Positions 49,164-63,482 are shown, numbered from the stretch's first letter. The stretch is 64,000 bases of DNA from Viola odorata (GCA_963691705.1 OY829538.1:74716781-74780780); one strand, 5' to 3'. The notes: generated by a model not told the origin, from the letters alone. Made by a program: numbers and translations.

Positions 49164-49778
49164 CTCTCGCAACCTCTGGTATGTTAATCATGTTTAGTGA
49201 TTCATTACAAAGAAAAGGACAAACTATATAAATCGTTTCCTAATCTTCAAAATCTTTCATGAGAATGACAAAAAATTATAAAAATTAGAATGAAAATGTT
49301 ATGGCTCAAAATTCACAAGGATAATGGAAAAAATATCAGAAGAGAAAAAAATACAAAAAAAATTGCAAAAAAGTTATTCCATTATTTTTAAATACTGTGA
49401 CTGGGTTATATAACAGCACCGAGCAGAGGAAAAGTATGGAAAACCTAATCTAATCCTACTCAAATGAAATGAGGAAATCCCTGATTAGTTGTCGACTGGG
49501 TTATATAACAGCACCAACTTTACCAGATCAGATGATCTCATAACAATAGGAAGTCTAAACAAAACAGTGCATCTCTTCTATTCACATTTTTTATAAGGAT
49601 AAGGATACAAAAGTTATGTTCTATAATATATATACATATAAATTGAAGAAGCAAAACCCCTAATGAGTAAAAGCAATTTCTAATGAATTCCTTCACAGAA
49701 TGATGGCCTTTGCCTAACCCTAACTAAAACAGAAAGGCGCAAAATTTCATTTACAAAAAGATGAAATAAAAAAGATGG
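49164..49778. other. Intergenic region between the peptide gene and the DNA2 3' end
   Basis: No gene. A GACTGGGTTATATAACAGCACC segment occurs twice (49399-49420 and 49494-49515). The region probably holds the 3' ends of both converging genes. Confidence 0.45.
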
Positions 49779-52700
49779 TCAAAAGTCATAGGATATGGGA
49801 TCATCTTTTACCTCTCCATCCTCATGTTTGTAGTTCACATCCTTTGCAGAGACTTTCAGGATTCCTGATCGCTCCTCAACCTTCTCGACGAGAAGTTTCA
49901 GCAGTGAAAAATTTGAAAGCGTTTTGCATGACCCGACCATGATCATTTTTTTCTGTTAAAACAACATTTTAATTATGCAGTGAGAAACTTCGGAAAAAAC
50001 AAAGGAAACTAAAATCTAGATAGCTCCATTTGGACCTTTTCTTTTCTTTTCTTTTCTTTTCATGTGTTTTGAAGCTACAACAATTTGCAGAGAAATGCTC
50101 TTTGGATAACACATTTGCGTGGCCTACCTTGGCACGAGTGAGTGCCACGTTAATCCTATGCCAATCGCCAAGCAGTGAAGAGTTACAGTTTCTTGGATTC
50201 TCACAAGACCTAACAAAGGACACAATTATGCAGTCCTTATCTCTTCCCTGCACAAACAAACAAGCGTCAATGATGTAGGCAAAAGTTCAACAAGAAAATC
50301 CTTGTGTCAAATCAATGAAGAAATACAAAATCATGGGTTATGTTCAGGGATATATGAAGTCAGCCTAACCTGGTACTTATCAATGGTATGTATCTCTACA
50401 GAGATCACAGATATAACAGTTCGGATGAGATTTGCCTGGGAATTGTAAGGGGTAATTACACCAATCTCGTCTCCTTCAATCCCACAGTTGATTAATGCCT
50501 TCACAACCTTCATCATCAAAAGGAGAAGAAAAAAAAACATTTTCAGAATTGTAGCCATCAATTCAACGAAAAAAATCAGGAAATGAATATTATCTTCTTA
50601 GATAGCGAGCAGTAGGCCCTTCTTTTACGAGTGAGTCATACCTGTCCCACTATGTAAGCTTCCATGGGGTTATTCACTATCTTCGAATCTTTCACCTCAA
50701 AAGCAGGCAAGGCATCTATGTTGCAAAAAACAAACTCTTTTCAGAATAGGAAATGGTGACAAGAAAAAATAAACAATACGGCAAGACTTTTACAAACCTG
50801 TGTCAATAAATGTAATAGGTCTGCTAGGATCCAAAACCTGCAGCGAGATACACAAGGATATCAAAACCAAAACTTCAATTTTGATGTCTTAATCCAATAA
50901 CCAAAGTTAAAGCTTAAATATTCTTACCTTCTTTAACCATGATGAACAAGATTTTAAACTTGATAAATGAAGCTTGGCATTAGCTATTTCAGATGAACCA
51001 CAACGCAATCTATCACCATATATCAGGGCATTTGACAGTTCCATGATGCCTTGACACATTCGATACTGTAAATAACACAACTTTGTTAGTGAACCTATTA
51101 CAAGAGTACCTGAAGGGCGGGAAGCAGGTCAGAGTTTAGGTATACCTGGCTTTGTAGAGCTGCAATTGCTTGAGGATGTGCTTCAGAAAGCCTGCAAAAC
51201 AAACTTATCCCCATTCCATTCTCTCTAGCCTCTGTACTCTAAAGAATCAATATGCACAATGGTTTAAATTATAACAAGTGACTAGAAAATTTAAGCATTT
51301 GGAATCAGAGGGTAGATAAATTATGTACCTGGACAAGTGGAGGCAGTTGATAGTGATCACCAACAAGAACAAATTTTGAAGTAAACATCAAGGGTCCCAG
51401 GGATATCTGGAAGGACAGGCAAACGAAAATGAATAAGTAACCAATAATGAATATTACACAATCTGCTCTATATTTATTCTTTTGCACAATACATAACGTT
51501 CTCATCATGTTTCTTTCCATCATTTCCAGTTGATCTGTATTAACAAAACCAGTACGTATGAATGCTAAGTACGGCGAGTATTTAATCTTTTGGTAAACTC
51601 AACTTAATAAATCTATTTTATAGCACCTAACATAAGCTGGCACAAATCCGCAGAATATTCAGTCACAAAAACAACATAAAACAAATAGTTAAAAGAAACT
51701 ACTTGGCCAAAAAATAAAGAACTGCATTTTATAAATCAATATGCAAATATTCCGTTTTGCGTGAGAGATTTCATAATTAAAAAATTCTACATACCAATAT
51801 CCAGTCAATAAAAACAAATGTATCACTGGAAAGAACTAAGAAAATGGCTTGAAAATTTGGACGAGAATACATACTGGAAGGGTGACCTGTCCCGCTTCAT
51901 CCATGATACACACATCAAATTTCTTCTTGGCAAGAAAGGGACTAGTAATTCCTAAGCAAGTAACACCAACCACCTTGACTTGGTCCAATCTTAATCTAAT
52001 ATCTTCTATACTGTGAGTATCAACTGCAAGCCACGGAAACTTTGGTCACAAATGAGAAAACAAATGACTATCAGAGTAGAGAATAAGCAGCTTATATTCT
52101 TACCGGAAAAGCAATTGCCCCGAACTTCCTCATGGATAGCTTCATGTCTACCAATACGTAGAAAATCAATGCCCTGCAATTGTTTTAGTACTATTTGTAA
52201 TGTAATGTACAAAACTGAAAATAGTAATTTACTGTAAACAAAGATGCAATAATTGTGTCATACCATCATAGAGGATAAAAACAATTAACTTGACGTTCAG
52301 GTAAATAAGGTACACCACGGAGTAAGCATTGCATGCCATCTTTTAAGCGTTTTGTATTTTTCTTCTGGATATACAGCTTTTAAGTCTAATGTCTGCAAAA
52401 TGTGCTTTTCTATCCTACTTTCTGTACAGTTTGGTACTATTACTGTCTTGGGCATTTTACAAGCAGAAAACTGAAGTGGAAAGATGACACATGAACTCGA
52501 ATGAAGAAACAGCAGCTGTTAAGTAGGTCTTGCTAGTTTATAAGTTTGATTGCAGTCGTGTTTATAGAAACAGTATTACGATCATCTAAGCTCACTGTCT
52601 TGAATTATGCAAGAGAACTTTCTTTTCTTTTCTTATAGGTGCTAATTATTAGAGCAGGCTTACTTGTTCTTGAAATATGATAGAAATACGGTATCTTCCT

Positions 52701-55700
52701 TGCTTGAAAACAAATATAAAAGATGAGAGATGACCTGAGCTTTTAATTTGATTAGTAAATTATCAACAGCAGAGTTTGTGTAGGACGCAAGCAAGATGGA
52801 TGCACCTCTGATTAACAATGCTTTCACAGCATGCACCATAGTAGACGTTTTGCCAGTCCCAGGCATTCCAAGTATCAGAGCATAATCCTTAGCTGTAAGT
52901 ATCTGAGAAGAAAAGTGGAATATGGTCAGGGTGATGCTATCTAAACAACTTACAGCTATTTCAATTGAAATCACAAATTAGTAATGGAAAATAGCATAAT
53001 GAAGATGAAAATAGCAGACCTTAAGAATTGCTCGGCGTTGATCGTCATTTAGACTCTTCACTGACCATATGTAAGATACCGCTGGATCTTGGCTAAATAT
53101 ACATCCACCGTCGAATCTAGGAGCCTTCAAGGAATGCAGACATCCAGTAACAGGGAAAACAGTTTTAAAAAAGAGGACCAAGCTACTAGGACTCAAAAAA
53201 ATTACAAAGAAAAATCAGGAAGCAAAACAAGTGACCATCTATCATTCACCTCAAGATCAACTATCATCTTTCTAAGGCGAGAACTTGATTCACTTTGTAG
53301 AAATAGTTGTAGAATGTTAAACCTTTCATCAATGAAAATCATGGATTTAGTTAGGATATCATGTCACATGATTGTGAACCGCGACAGTCTGGTGCTAAGC
53401 AAAACAAATCTCTTAAGAATGTATGAATTAGAAGTATAGGTGAAAAAAATACCGCATTACTGAAAATGAACTCATGAATTCATCCTTGTCAAGCCGCCAA
53501 ACCTCCCTAAAGAGATCATTTGCTTCTGAAGAAGAATTACTGCCAGGAATTCTTAAGTGCTTAGAAAAAGAAACCTGGCAAGTTTCACAGATTTATCAGC
53601 AGTCAATGGATTTTAAACTTTTTAATATCATATATATTTTATTTTTTAATAGGTCCATAGCAATGATATATCATGCCTGTGGTAAACATGCAAATTATCA
53701 AATTTAACGCTTGCACGTGATAGTAGTAAACACACAGAATGAAGAACAATGTTGTGCTTACACAAACATGGGAGCGACTGATATCTGCTATGATCCCACT
53801 TGCCAGAGTTCGATTGCTAGATTTGGTACTAAGAATCTAGACAAAAAAACAAGTGATCGTAAAAAAAAAAAGTGAATTCTGAATTTAGTAAGCAATTTTT
53901 CAATACGTCAATTCAGTTAACATCTAGCCAGCACATCTAATCAAATATAAATACATATACAGGTGTGTACGCATAAAAGTGAAAGTGCATCTTAGAACAA
54001 CAATCAAGAAAAAGAAACAAGTAAATATACGTTGCCACATATATCATAAGTTTGAGCACCACAATAAAAGCTGCAAAGAACATGTAAATGATGTTAGCAG
54101 GTTAATACGTAAAAGAACACGATATCCACAGTTGAGTGATCAACTATAGCAACTGGACTATGAAATACTCGTTTCGAGGGAAAGGAAAAGTAAGAATTAA
54201 CTGGTAAACACTGTCAAAGACAACCAAATGCAACTCATCAAAGACACGAAACTACATACAAGTATAAGATGGTCTAGTACCCATATGACATGTGAGCCAA
54301 GACAATGGGCCAACATAAGCAGCAATCAGACTCATCTATGTTAAGATACACTTGCAGAGTTGAATCAGAAACATGGTCAAGGCTTTAATGCAAGGATAGC
54401 AGAATTATGTGATAGAAATTCACTCGCAGAAAACAGAAAAAAAGCCTGGACTATGAAATACTCGTTTCGAAGGAAAGGAAAAGCAAGAATTAACTGGTAA
54501 ACACTGTCAAAGACAACCAAATGCAATTCATCAAAGACACGAAACTACATACAAGTATAAGATGGTCTAGTACCCATATGACATGTGAGCCAAGACAATG
54601 GGCCAACATAAGCAGCAATCAGACTCATCTATGTTAAGATAAACTTGCAGAGTTGAATCAGAAACATGGTCAAGGCTTTAATGCAAGGATAGCAGAATTA
54701 TGTGATAGAAATTCACTCACAGAAAACAGAAAAAAAAGCCTTCCCTAGTAATTTTAGATTTACGCTTAATTTTATATACCTAAATTGTAAGAAGTCATAA
54801 AGCCATGCAAAGCTCAGACGGTACAAGAACATTTTAAAATGCTCAATAGGTGTTTTTTTCAGAAGCGCATAAATGTCAAATTTGATGTTACTTCAGAAAA
54901 AATTCGCAACGGTATAACTGATTTAGAATATGAGAATTAGTGTACCACATGGTCTCCAATTTTAAGTGATGTATCCAAATCATTAGCAGGAACACTTGAC
55001 GAATCTTCATTACGCGCAAGAGGCAGTTTTTGATGCACAAAGCGATAGATGAATCGATTGTCATTGGAAGACCTGTGATAAGGAAGTTTGCCAGAAGTAT
55101 CAAGAACAATGGAAGTAAGAGAACCCCGGGAGTAATCACTCTTCACGGGTTTTGGACGCCAGATTTCATTTTTCACAAGCTGCATAGCCAACAAGAAAGA
55201 AAAAGACATGTTGTAACTTGTGAGTCAAAGCTTAGTGATACCAGCACAGAAAATAGTATTTCAAGCAATAGTATATGCACAAGTGACATCACCTGTGTCT
55301 CTTTAGCTTCCAAGTCAATCAATCGATCCCAATGTTGAAGGAAAGCACAATGAGTAGTTGCTAGATGGTGAACATGTGAATCAAATACATGACCCAATCC
55401 GCTAGTTTCTGAGCTTCCACCATGAGCCTGAAGCATTGATGAAGATGACAATGATAAATTGGCCCACCAACTGACTGACGAAGCTGTATTCCGTCCTAGG
55501 GATAAAAGTGTTACCTTATGATAGATTGTACAAGCATCAAGATGGCGACAACCTCTGCACATGCTTGGGCTCTATGACAATGAAAATGGAAGTATTTAGG
55601 TGTCCATAAGCAAGTGCTAATAATAATTAGAGAAAAAAACTCATACCTGTAGCATTGGTGGCAACTTCTGTGATGTCGATGCCTGAAGAATGTCATTTGC

Positions 55701-58700
55701 AAGTTCATTACGTCTCATGATTAACCCAATCACATCAGATCTTCGGACCACAACCCCCTAGAGAAATGATAATTACAGTTACTCAACAACTCAAGATATA
55801 CAATGAATAGTCAAGACCAATGTATATGATTATACCTGAGTCTGATCTGACTGGAGATAATATATAAGTCCGGAATCAATATGTTTCAGGTACCTGAAAA
55901 CATGACAATCACAAATAAACAAGGTTCTTCAGCTATTCTCCAAAACAGAAGATCCATGTTATTTTCACCCCTGATGAAAAGGTAGTAACTCTGACCTCTC
56001 AGACATAAGTAGAGTGTACAAGATAACTTGTGCAATATGTTCCATAGATGACTGCAGAAAAGCCAAGGATGAACCACAAGCAAAATGATATCAATGAAGA
56101 GCAATAAATGGTCAATTTCTAAAATATTTTGCAAGTCCTCAGCACATAGTTTCAGCTGACTGTCAACTTGCCTGACCACTGGATTTCCCCGTCTTAAACT
56201 CTAGGGGCACAATCTTTTCATCCACAATTCTGTTTGACTCCAACTTTATACTGATTGACGCATCAATCATTCCCTTCAGTCCATATTTTGGTGCCCATGC
56301 CATCTCTTCAATATCAATGACCTACATTCAGCAAGGAATTACTTTTGATACTATCTAACATTGTTTAGACTAAAGCAAAAAAGATTTTACAACATAACAC
56401 TCCTCCACATCTTGAAATGACAAACGCACCCCAGATAATAGGAATGTACAAGTAAAATTGAAACATTCAGGAAACAATTGAAAGTTTTTGGCATGTGCTA
56501 AACCAATCCGGACTGCCAGAACTAGAAATGATTCTTGCCCCAGCTCACATGGCCATGTAAGAATCCATCTCAACAAATGCCAGAAAAACACATATGCAGG
56601 TATTTATGATGTATTAGCAAATGAAAACTAGAAAACTAACATAAAAAAATCAACAAGAATAAGTATGATGCCTCACCTCAGATATTTTTAGCTTTTTCAA
56701 ACCATCATCAGAACCAAAATCAATACTGGGGGGCTTAAAACCCTGCAAATACACCAATGACCATTAATCTCAAGATACATGTCCTGTGTGGTTCACCATA
56801 ACATGGGGAAAAAAGAAAAGCTAATACATCTTAAGATATATCTCTCTCATTGTCCAAGAGTACTTTCCCAATTTCACGAGCTCCATCAAAAAGGAATGTT
56901 GCAAGAGAATATATATGGATCTCACTAGGAAGGAGGATACATGGGAATAAGGCAAATATATTCATTAAAAAAAACTACGAGCCAAACTGGGTCACTAAGG
57001 ATTCAGAGTGTAATAGATGAGGGAAACCGTGAAGTAACTGCAATAAAATATAGATCATCCATGTCAGACATACAATTTGAATACAACATTACAAGTTCAA
57101 GGTTCATGGAAAGAAAAAGCAAGATGGAAACAAATACAGTCTCGTGAAATCTAGTCCCACTAAGTGAATTTGATTAAAATAACAGCGCACCTGTGAATCT
57201 TTGAATAGGATGATCCAATTTAATATTTTCGGAAGGGAATCAGTCAAAGTTTTCAGCATATCATTTTCATTGACTGCAAAATTCCATGAAAGTTGAGATT
57301 AGAACTTTCAGAAAGAGAACCCAAAGGTTTACGAAATATCTTTCATTAAAGTACCAAGAAAAAACAACAGCATATTTGGTGCAGAAAACTTTTGTAACCG
57401 GTTTTAAAGAACTTTCATGATGCAACCGTAGTAATAGTAATAGACGTTGGTATGAATATATACCTTCACATGCATACAAGCTCTCAATATTTTTTTGAAG
57501 CACTATTCTGGTGTATTCCTCCAAGAAGCTTATTGTCAAATTCTCCTTTACGAGTCCAGCCTGGACAGAGAAAGAAGTATCTCATCAGAAAAATGAATGA
57601 CAAGGAAGCTTGTCCATATACAAAGGAAGTTATGTCTAAATATTCTAATTGAGAAAAGAATATGGATACTGAAACCTGGAAAATTTGGTGCAGCAAGGTA
57701 CCAATTAATGCTGCTACTGAGTACTCGAAAATTTTTAGTCTCTCATCCAGGACAGTCCGTCTTGGACAACTGAAACTAGCAGCAACCTGAAGTGGTAAGA
57801 TGTGTTACAATAATTTCAGGGTCAACAAGCACAAACATAATGAACAAAAAATTCCTAAACAATGCCCACTCATCTACCATTGGAAAGGAACCAGAGGTAA
57901 CTGATTATATAAATGTCAATTCACACAATAAGCATCACTTACCCGAGTTCCAGAGACAAGAATATTGGGGTGAACAATAACAAGATTATTATCATGGTCC
58001 ACGTCACACTTTCCCTGGTTGTCAAATTGACCAATCACATTTACAGTATCCCCAGGTGAGAAGCCACTGTAAAACCTAAAAAAAAATGGTAGAAAAATAA
58101 GAACTTTATCATTATGGTGTGAGCCACTACAACAAAGAGGCAAGACTCAGGAATCAAGTCAGACGCAATTAGGTTGAAATTACAGTGTAAACTACGAAGT
58201 AAAATCGGAAGAGCAAGCAACAACAACAGTTGAAACCATTTAATGTTATTCTTCTTAAGCTAATTTATTAGCTTGCAGTAAAAGGCATATAGGTCTCTAT
58301 TGACCACTCATCAAAAGAAGACTTTACCACTCATCCCACAAATTGACAGCTTGCTCTTCTCCACTTTGCTCATTCAGTAAGCGTAGAACCTGAAGAAAAC
58401 AATTAGTTACCTTGAGCAGGTTACCAGGTCTATGAAGCAATAAAGTAATTGTATTACAATGATAGCAAAAAAAGCAAACCTTGTATGAGCATTGAGCACC
58501 TGAGATACCAGCTGGCTTATGCTTCTCTGATACCTAAAGCAAACATACATAGGAGATTGCAACATCAATCTCCCAGAAATTTTGTGTGTTGAACTAAAAT
58601 GAACAAAACTGAAATGGGAAAAAGCAAAGTTACATCATACCTCCAATACAAGCAAATTATGATTTGAGGATGGAGCAGCAACCTTCTCTGGTGGATCCGA

Positions 58701-60039
58701 TGCTGCATTTTTAGGTAGAGGATCAGCTTTGAAAGGCTTCGCATTACAATATCCATTGTGAAGTTTTGATGAATTAGTGGCACCAGATGATGAGTCTTCA
58801 ACAGAAATTGCAGTTTGAACTTGATCTAAAAGTTCAAGCAATGCCTAGATGGGAAGAAAAACAAACAAGATAAGGAAGAGTACCACAAATGGAGACACAA
58901 GTAAAATAACGGCTGTTAGGAACTGTTGCATTCCATCAATGGCGGAATGGAAGGGATCCGAAGAAATGGTTGTATTTTTAAAAGCAGGATAATTGATGAC
59001 ATGGGTATGAGTGAAAATATGACTGTAATGCAAAACCTTTTTGTGCTGCCTTAAACCCAGTTGACTTTCCGTGCCATTGCATTCAGCGTCATCAGCAAGC
59101 TGCACAAAAACAGGTACTTTAATCAGATCCCAAAATGAGGGTGAAAAGGACAAGATAAAAGTATTATGACTTCATCATGACAAGAGTTCCAAGCATAAAA
59201 ATAAGAAACACAATCACCTTATCATTGGCATAGGACAGAGATGGTGGAGTTCTAAATGGGCTCTGCTGGGTATCTTGAAGTGGGTTCGCTCCTTTGGAGC
59301 CAACACTATCAACAGGCAGCAAATTAGTTTGGGGAGGCTCCGGGCCAGGAGGGCAAAGCAGTTTGTTGAGCAATGTGACTGTGGGAGGAGTAGCCTGTAG
59401 CATGGAGCGTTAGCTTCTCAATTCCATTAGATGGTTAAGTAAGAGAAAGAGGATGGCACTAGAAAGGGGAAGAAATCATGCCTGGTTGAGTGAGCAAGGG
59501 CGAATGTGCTTGGATAGGGATTGGAGTCTTTGATTTACAGGAGAAATCTTCCAGGTCACCTGGTCGCCTCCATCATCTTGGCTCTGCTTGATCAAAAACT
59601 GCTGATTAATTGACTTGAAAACTGAACAGTAATGCAGTGAATGAAAAGAAAGGATGAAAAATACCATTGGAGGCGAGAAGTTGAAGCGTTTAAGAGACTT
59701 TGACTTGGTAACTTGGGGCGAGATGTCAATTTGGGCGATGGGAGGGTTAGGAGGAGGAGGAGGGGGTGGAGGAGGTGGAGGTGGAGGTGGTAGTGGTGAT
59801 GGAGGAGGAGGCGGAGGCGGAGGCGCAGCCGGAGGAGGAGGAGGGTTGGAGTTGGGGGGATTAGATGTGGGTTTAGGGTTTTGGGATTGAGAGTTCTGCG
59901 TGTGGCGATTGAAGAAATGCTGGATCCCAAACTTTGAAGGTTGTGCTTGTTGGGACTGCTGGATTTTCTTGGATGACGATAACGAAGACGACGGCGGCGC
60001 CGGCGCCGGCGCCGACTTCAATTTCTTTCTCGGGGGCAT
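49779..60039 (-). CDS. DNA2: DNA2 DNA replication ATP-dependent helicase/nuclease
   Basis: Nuclear enzyme that trims flaps in Okazaki-fragment maturation and resects DNA ends. More than 20 exons; ATG at 60039, TGA at 49779-49781. Exon 1 (60039-59665) has a basic start, a PIP-like KFGIQHFF at residues 36-43 and a long proline run. The nuclease domain follows, with the [12 protein letters not shown] aspartate, the VPLEFKTGK motif (about 56200) and iron-sulphur cysteines (SLYACE near 57480; [10 protein letters not shown], Cx2Cx5C, near 55560-55530). The SF1 helicase has Walker [10 protein letters not shown] (52870-52841), DEAGQ near 51910, GDHYQLPP near 51360, QYRM near 51060, ITPYNSQ and VALTRAK. 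All exons read open. In Arabidopsis the orthologue is JHS1. Confidence 0.95.
54153..54738. repeat. 293-bp tandem duplication in a DNA2 intron
   Basis: Units 54153-54445 and 54446-54738 are nearly identical (starting CTGGACTATGAAATACTCG and ending AAACAGAAAAAAAGC); I saw only a handful of differences. It lies between exons coding for KIGDHV (near 54950) and the SNRTLASG segment (near 53800). Confidence 0.92.
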
Positions 60040-60812
60040 TTCCTGTCAGCCGATGCCGGCTGCAAAATAAGGAAAGGACGATCCACCACAGCAATCTTGC
60101 TGTTGATGAATACAATAATAAGATAGGATAAACTGCTACTTCATTTGGTTTTTACTTTTTAGTTCTGGTCTGGTTCATCATTTCCCCCGTCTCCCGCCCA
60201 AAACCTCAAAAATGATTTAGTATTTCTTTTTTAAGGAGGGAAACTCACGAACGAAACGCAGCCGTTTAGTTCCTTATTTTATTCTCTTTTTGCTTGACAT
60301 TTATTTATTTGCCATTATTGCATTTTTTTTTCAAAAAGAAAGATCAAACCTTCATTCATATCCCTTTCAAAAAAAATCTTCATTCATATCATCCTATGCA
60401 AAAGAATACCTTAAAAAGCTTTTGTATTATCTAACATCTCCTAATTTTCTGGTTCAGTTGTTGATTTATTTTATAAAAAAAACACAAAATAAACCTTGAT
60501 CTTGAAAAGCACTTAATTTAACATTTTCGTACTAAATCGTGATAGCAATAATTATTAGGAATTTTTTTTAATAATTTTAATATATTAACTCACATTTTAC
60601 ACTACTCACGTCAATATTACCAGAGAATTATTCCATTATTACCGCAAATGGAGTAACTTTGTATCTTTGCAGTTGACCGGTTCATCTTTCCTACCATAGT
60701 AATTTCCTAGGTGTCGTAATAAAAATAAGAAATTAAGGTTACATTCTCAATTTCATCCACAAACAAAGACTATTACAAAAATGATAACAATAATGATGAG
60801 CACATTCTACCA
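60040..60812. other. Intergenic region between DNA2 start and DCC1 stop
   Basis: It contains the DNA2 promoter and leader (GC-richer near 60040-60250, with CCCGTCTCCCGCCC) and the DCC1 3'UTR. No TATA box is evident, which fits a constitutive replication gene. No other gene is seen. Confidence 0.5.
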
Positions 60813-62189
60813 CTATCTTGCACTGAAAACAGGCTCTGCATCTGCAGTTGGTTGTGTTCTTCGAGTATACTTGAGCAGCAAACCTTCTGAAGAGAGACCA
60901 GGTACTTTTAAATCCCTGCGCAACCAATTCCATCAACAAAAACGAAATCACTAAATACCTCTAAGATAACAAGAAAGTGGGAAATGAAAACGACATGAAG
61001 TAGACCACAGAACTAAACCTGATGTATGGCTCCAAATCCTTCCCCTCCCATTTCAACCGCTCTCTAAAAAGCGCGGCGAAACGATCAGCAGGAGTTGCAG
61101 GCAACGAAGATACACTGAAGGAATGGACCCATGTTTCTACTCCGAACTTCTCTGTTAAAACTTCACCTTCTAACATATCGAAACTTGCGTGCATACCATC
61201 AGGAATCTTCAGCAACCATTGCCCCATAAAATTATCCATTTTCATCTTCCCTGCTCTCAATGTGTCTCTCGCGAAGTGCACACACACTCGCCTCTCATCC
61301 AATTTCCACACGCCCACATCCCCATCCACCTTACTTCCGTAAGCATGCAAACAGTGGTGGGCAAGTTTGGCAGGGAATCCATCCAAGACCAGTGCGCTCA
61401 CAACTTCATCTTCCTTCAGTGCATCTAATGACCAGTCGTTCAACACCGAATTGTGCGAAAGCATGCTCAGGATTGAGCCCATATATTTCTCATCCACAAT
61501 TCTCCAGTACCCATCAATCTCAACAGCAGAAAGCGCTAGTAGCCCAGCCCTCATTTCCTCATTACTTGCCTGAACCCTGGCAACAAGATCATCCCATTTA
61601 TACAACCTTGTCTTATTTTTCTCTACCTCTTCTGGATCATCCATTCGTAACACCTCCTCACAGCTGTAAGGATTCTCCAAGAGGAGCATTTTAAGCCTGT
61701 CAAGCCTGGGAGCAACCTCAACTAGCTCTATGCTACCAGGTACCACTTTAATGACAGGTGCAAGAACTTGTGGGTCAACGACTTTCCCGTCACAATCTTG
61801 TGAACTTTCATATGACGCCAGTTCACTTGAAGGGGGCAAAAGAAACACGGAATTAGATGTTCCAACAAATTTGAGAGCATAAGTTTTTGATTGAGTGCAA
61901 AGAACTGCTTCTTCATCTGGCTGGCCTCTTAAGGTTACCCTACAAAGCATAAAGCCTTAAAATGAATAACTTAGAAAAATCGGTGGTATGGAAGCGATGC
62001 CAGAAATTAATCAGCATTCCAACAATACCTTTGGTGCAGGACATCAAGGATGAGTTTCTCATCAAGCTCAAAGACGACGAGGTCATCATGAGAACCAAAA
62101 AGGGGGTGATAACCAACGGAAACTGAAGAGTTAGTTTGAAGATTTAGCACAGCTTCAGCTCCTCTGCAATATGTCTGTTGTGATTCCAT
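60813..62189 (-). CDS. DCC1: DCC1, sister chromatid cohesion protein of the CTF18-RFC complex
   Basis: Three exons: 62189-62029, 61939-61019 and 60915-60813, together 394 codons plus TAG. DCC1 with CTF8 joins CTF18-RFC, which loads or unloads PCNA and supports cohesion at forks in the nucleus. The start MESQQTYCRGAEAVLNL and DLVVFELDEKLILDVLHQR are typical. The middle exon has the DPEEVEKNKTRLYKWDDL region and the C-terminal winged-helix part (GYWRIVDEKYMGSIL). The last exon ends LLLKYTRRTQPTADAEPVFSAR, the conserved DCC1 terminus. Both introns are GT-AG and the joins are in frame. No lesions were seen. Confidence 0.95.
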
Positions 62190-63330
62190 CAGCTTTACCT
62201 AAAGTTTCAAAAAAGTTCATTATTACAGGTATGCTTTGATTCAACACAGCAAACTATTATAGCATTAACAAAAAACATAGTCCAAGCTTTCTATACTATT
62301 AATTTAAGATTTTTCAGAAAATTAGTCTAACTTCACTGAAAAAGGAAAGAGGAACAAGCAACAGTGCATAAGATAGCAGCATTCTGTATCTAAACATTAG
62401 CTTATACATGAAAAAATATTGAATGGATAATCCTTTTTCTTCATTAACTGTTGGAAAAGGATAATTTGTATCAAGTATTAACACATGCTAAAGAGACAAG
62501 AAAGACCTGATATTTTCTTTTTTATCATGAAAGTCATGACATGAATGATAGACCACAAATTTATTCCAGCTCCAAACATACACACTAAAATCATAGCAAT
62601 TCAAGTTATGAGCGATAATTCGCTGGCCAAAGTTAAAAGTGAAGCGACACTATTAGATGTTATTGAACAAAAAAATAGGAATCTGAAATAAAATAAGTAG
62701 AACATTGATCGAATATAGCAGCTTTCTGAGATAAGGGACACTAGTACACTGCACCAATATGAACAACATCATGGAACAAATCAATACCATAATAAATCCT
62801 AACTACTACTACTAACCAACAAAAGATAAGAACAAGAAAAACAGAAAATGATCTAAAATAATACAACTTTTTCAGTTGGAATTCAAATTTCAAGAACTTG
62901 TGGCAGTCAATGAACATGTAGATTGTCATTGTTAAATCACATTTCGACACTACCTATGCAGGATATGAACTTTTAATCTATTGTAACACTATCGTACATC
63001 AGTTTCATGATCAACTCATCTAATAGTAGAAGTTAGGTTTTCATCTCGATGTAAGCGCTGCAAAAAGGAAACATTGTACTTTGACTAGTGACAAACCTAA
63101 GCACTTGCATATATCAGAATTTGCCTATCCAATCAGACATGGATCCAAATTACCAGAAGAAACACAATTACCCGATGCTAGATGAACCGCCTGTGGAATG
63201 GTTGCGGTACTTTGCGAAGCAATCGAGAGGCAGAAACTTCTTGCTCTTGACAGTAAGCTTCCCTTAGAGCTTCTTCCAGATTTTGCAAACCCTAATTGCC
63301 ATGAAATTTAGCATGTTTCTTAAAAGAGGA
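62190..63330 (-). promoter_or_regulatory. 5' leader, likely 5'UTR intron and promoter of DCC1
   Basis: The ATG is preceded on the minus strand by AACTTTAG|GTAAAGCTG, a possible acceptor. T-rich intron-like sequence runs to about 63190, where composition becomes more mixed (GCTTCTTCCAGATTTTGCAAACCCTAATTGCC). The AAACCCTAA motif near 63286-63294 is a telo-box-like site common in plant cell-cycle and ribosomal promoters. The borders are inferred. Confidence 0.4.
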
Positions 63331-63482
63331 GACAATTTCCCACACTGTGATGCCGTGGGCGGCTGGGGTTTCTCGTGTGATTAGGCGAAAAGGAATCATT
63401 TGCATTTGGGCGCGTCCCTCTAGTAATTTTCCCGCCAATTTTCTTCGGATGGAAAAGAAAATCCAAAGCATTGTTCATGGAC

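Noticed and set aside
59654..59890. Plus-strand glycine-rich open frame
   Set aside because: It is the complement of the DNA2 polyproline codons.
61022..61694. Several plus-strand frames over DCC1
   Set aside because: They are antisense shadows of the conserved DCC1 exon.
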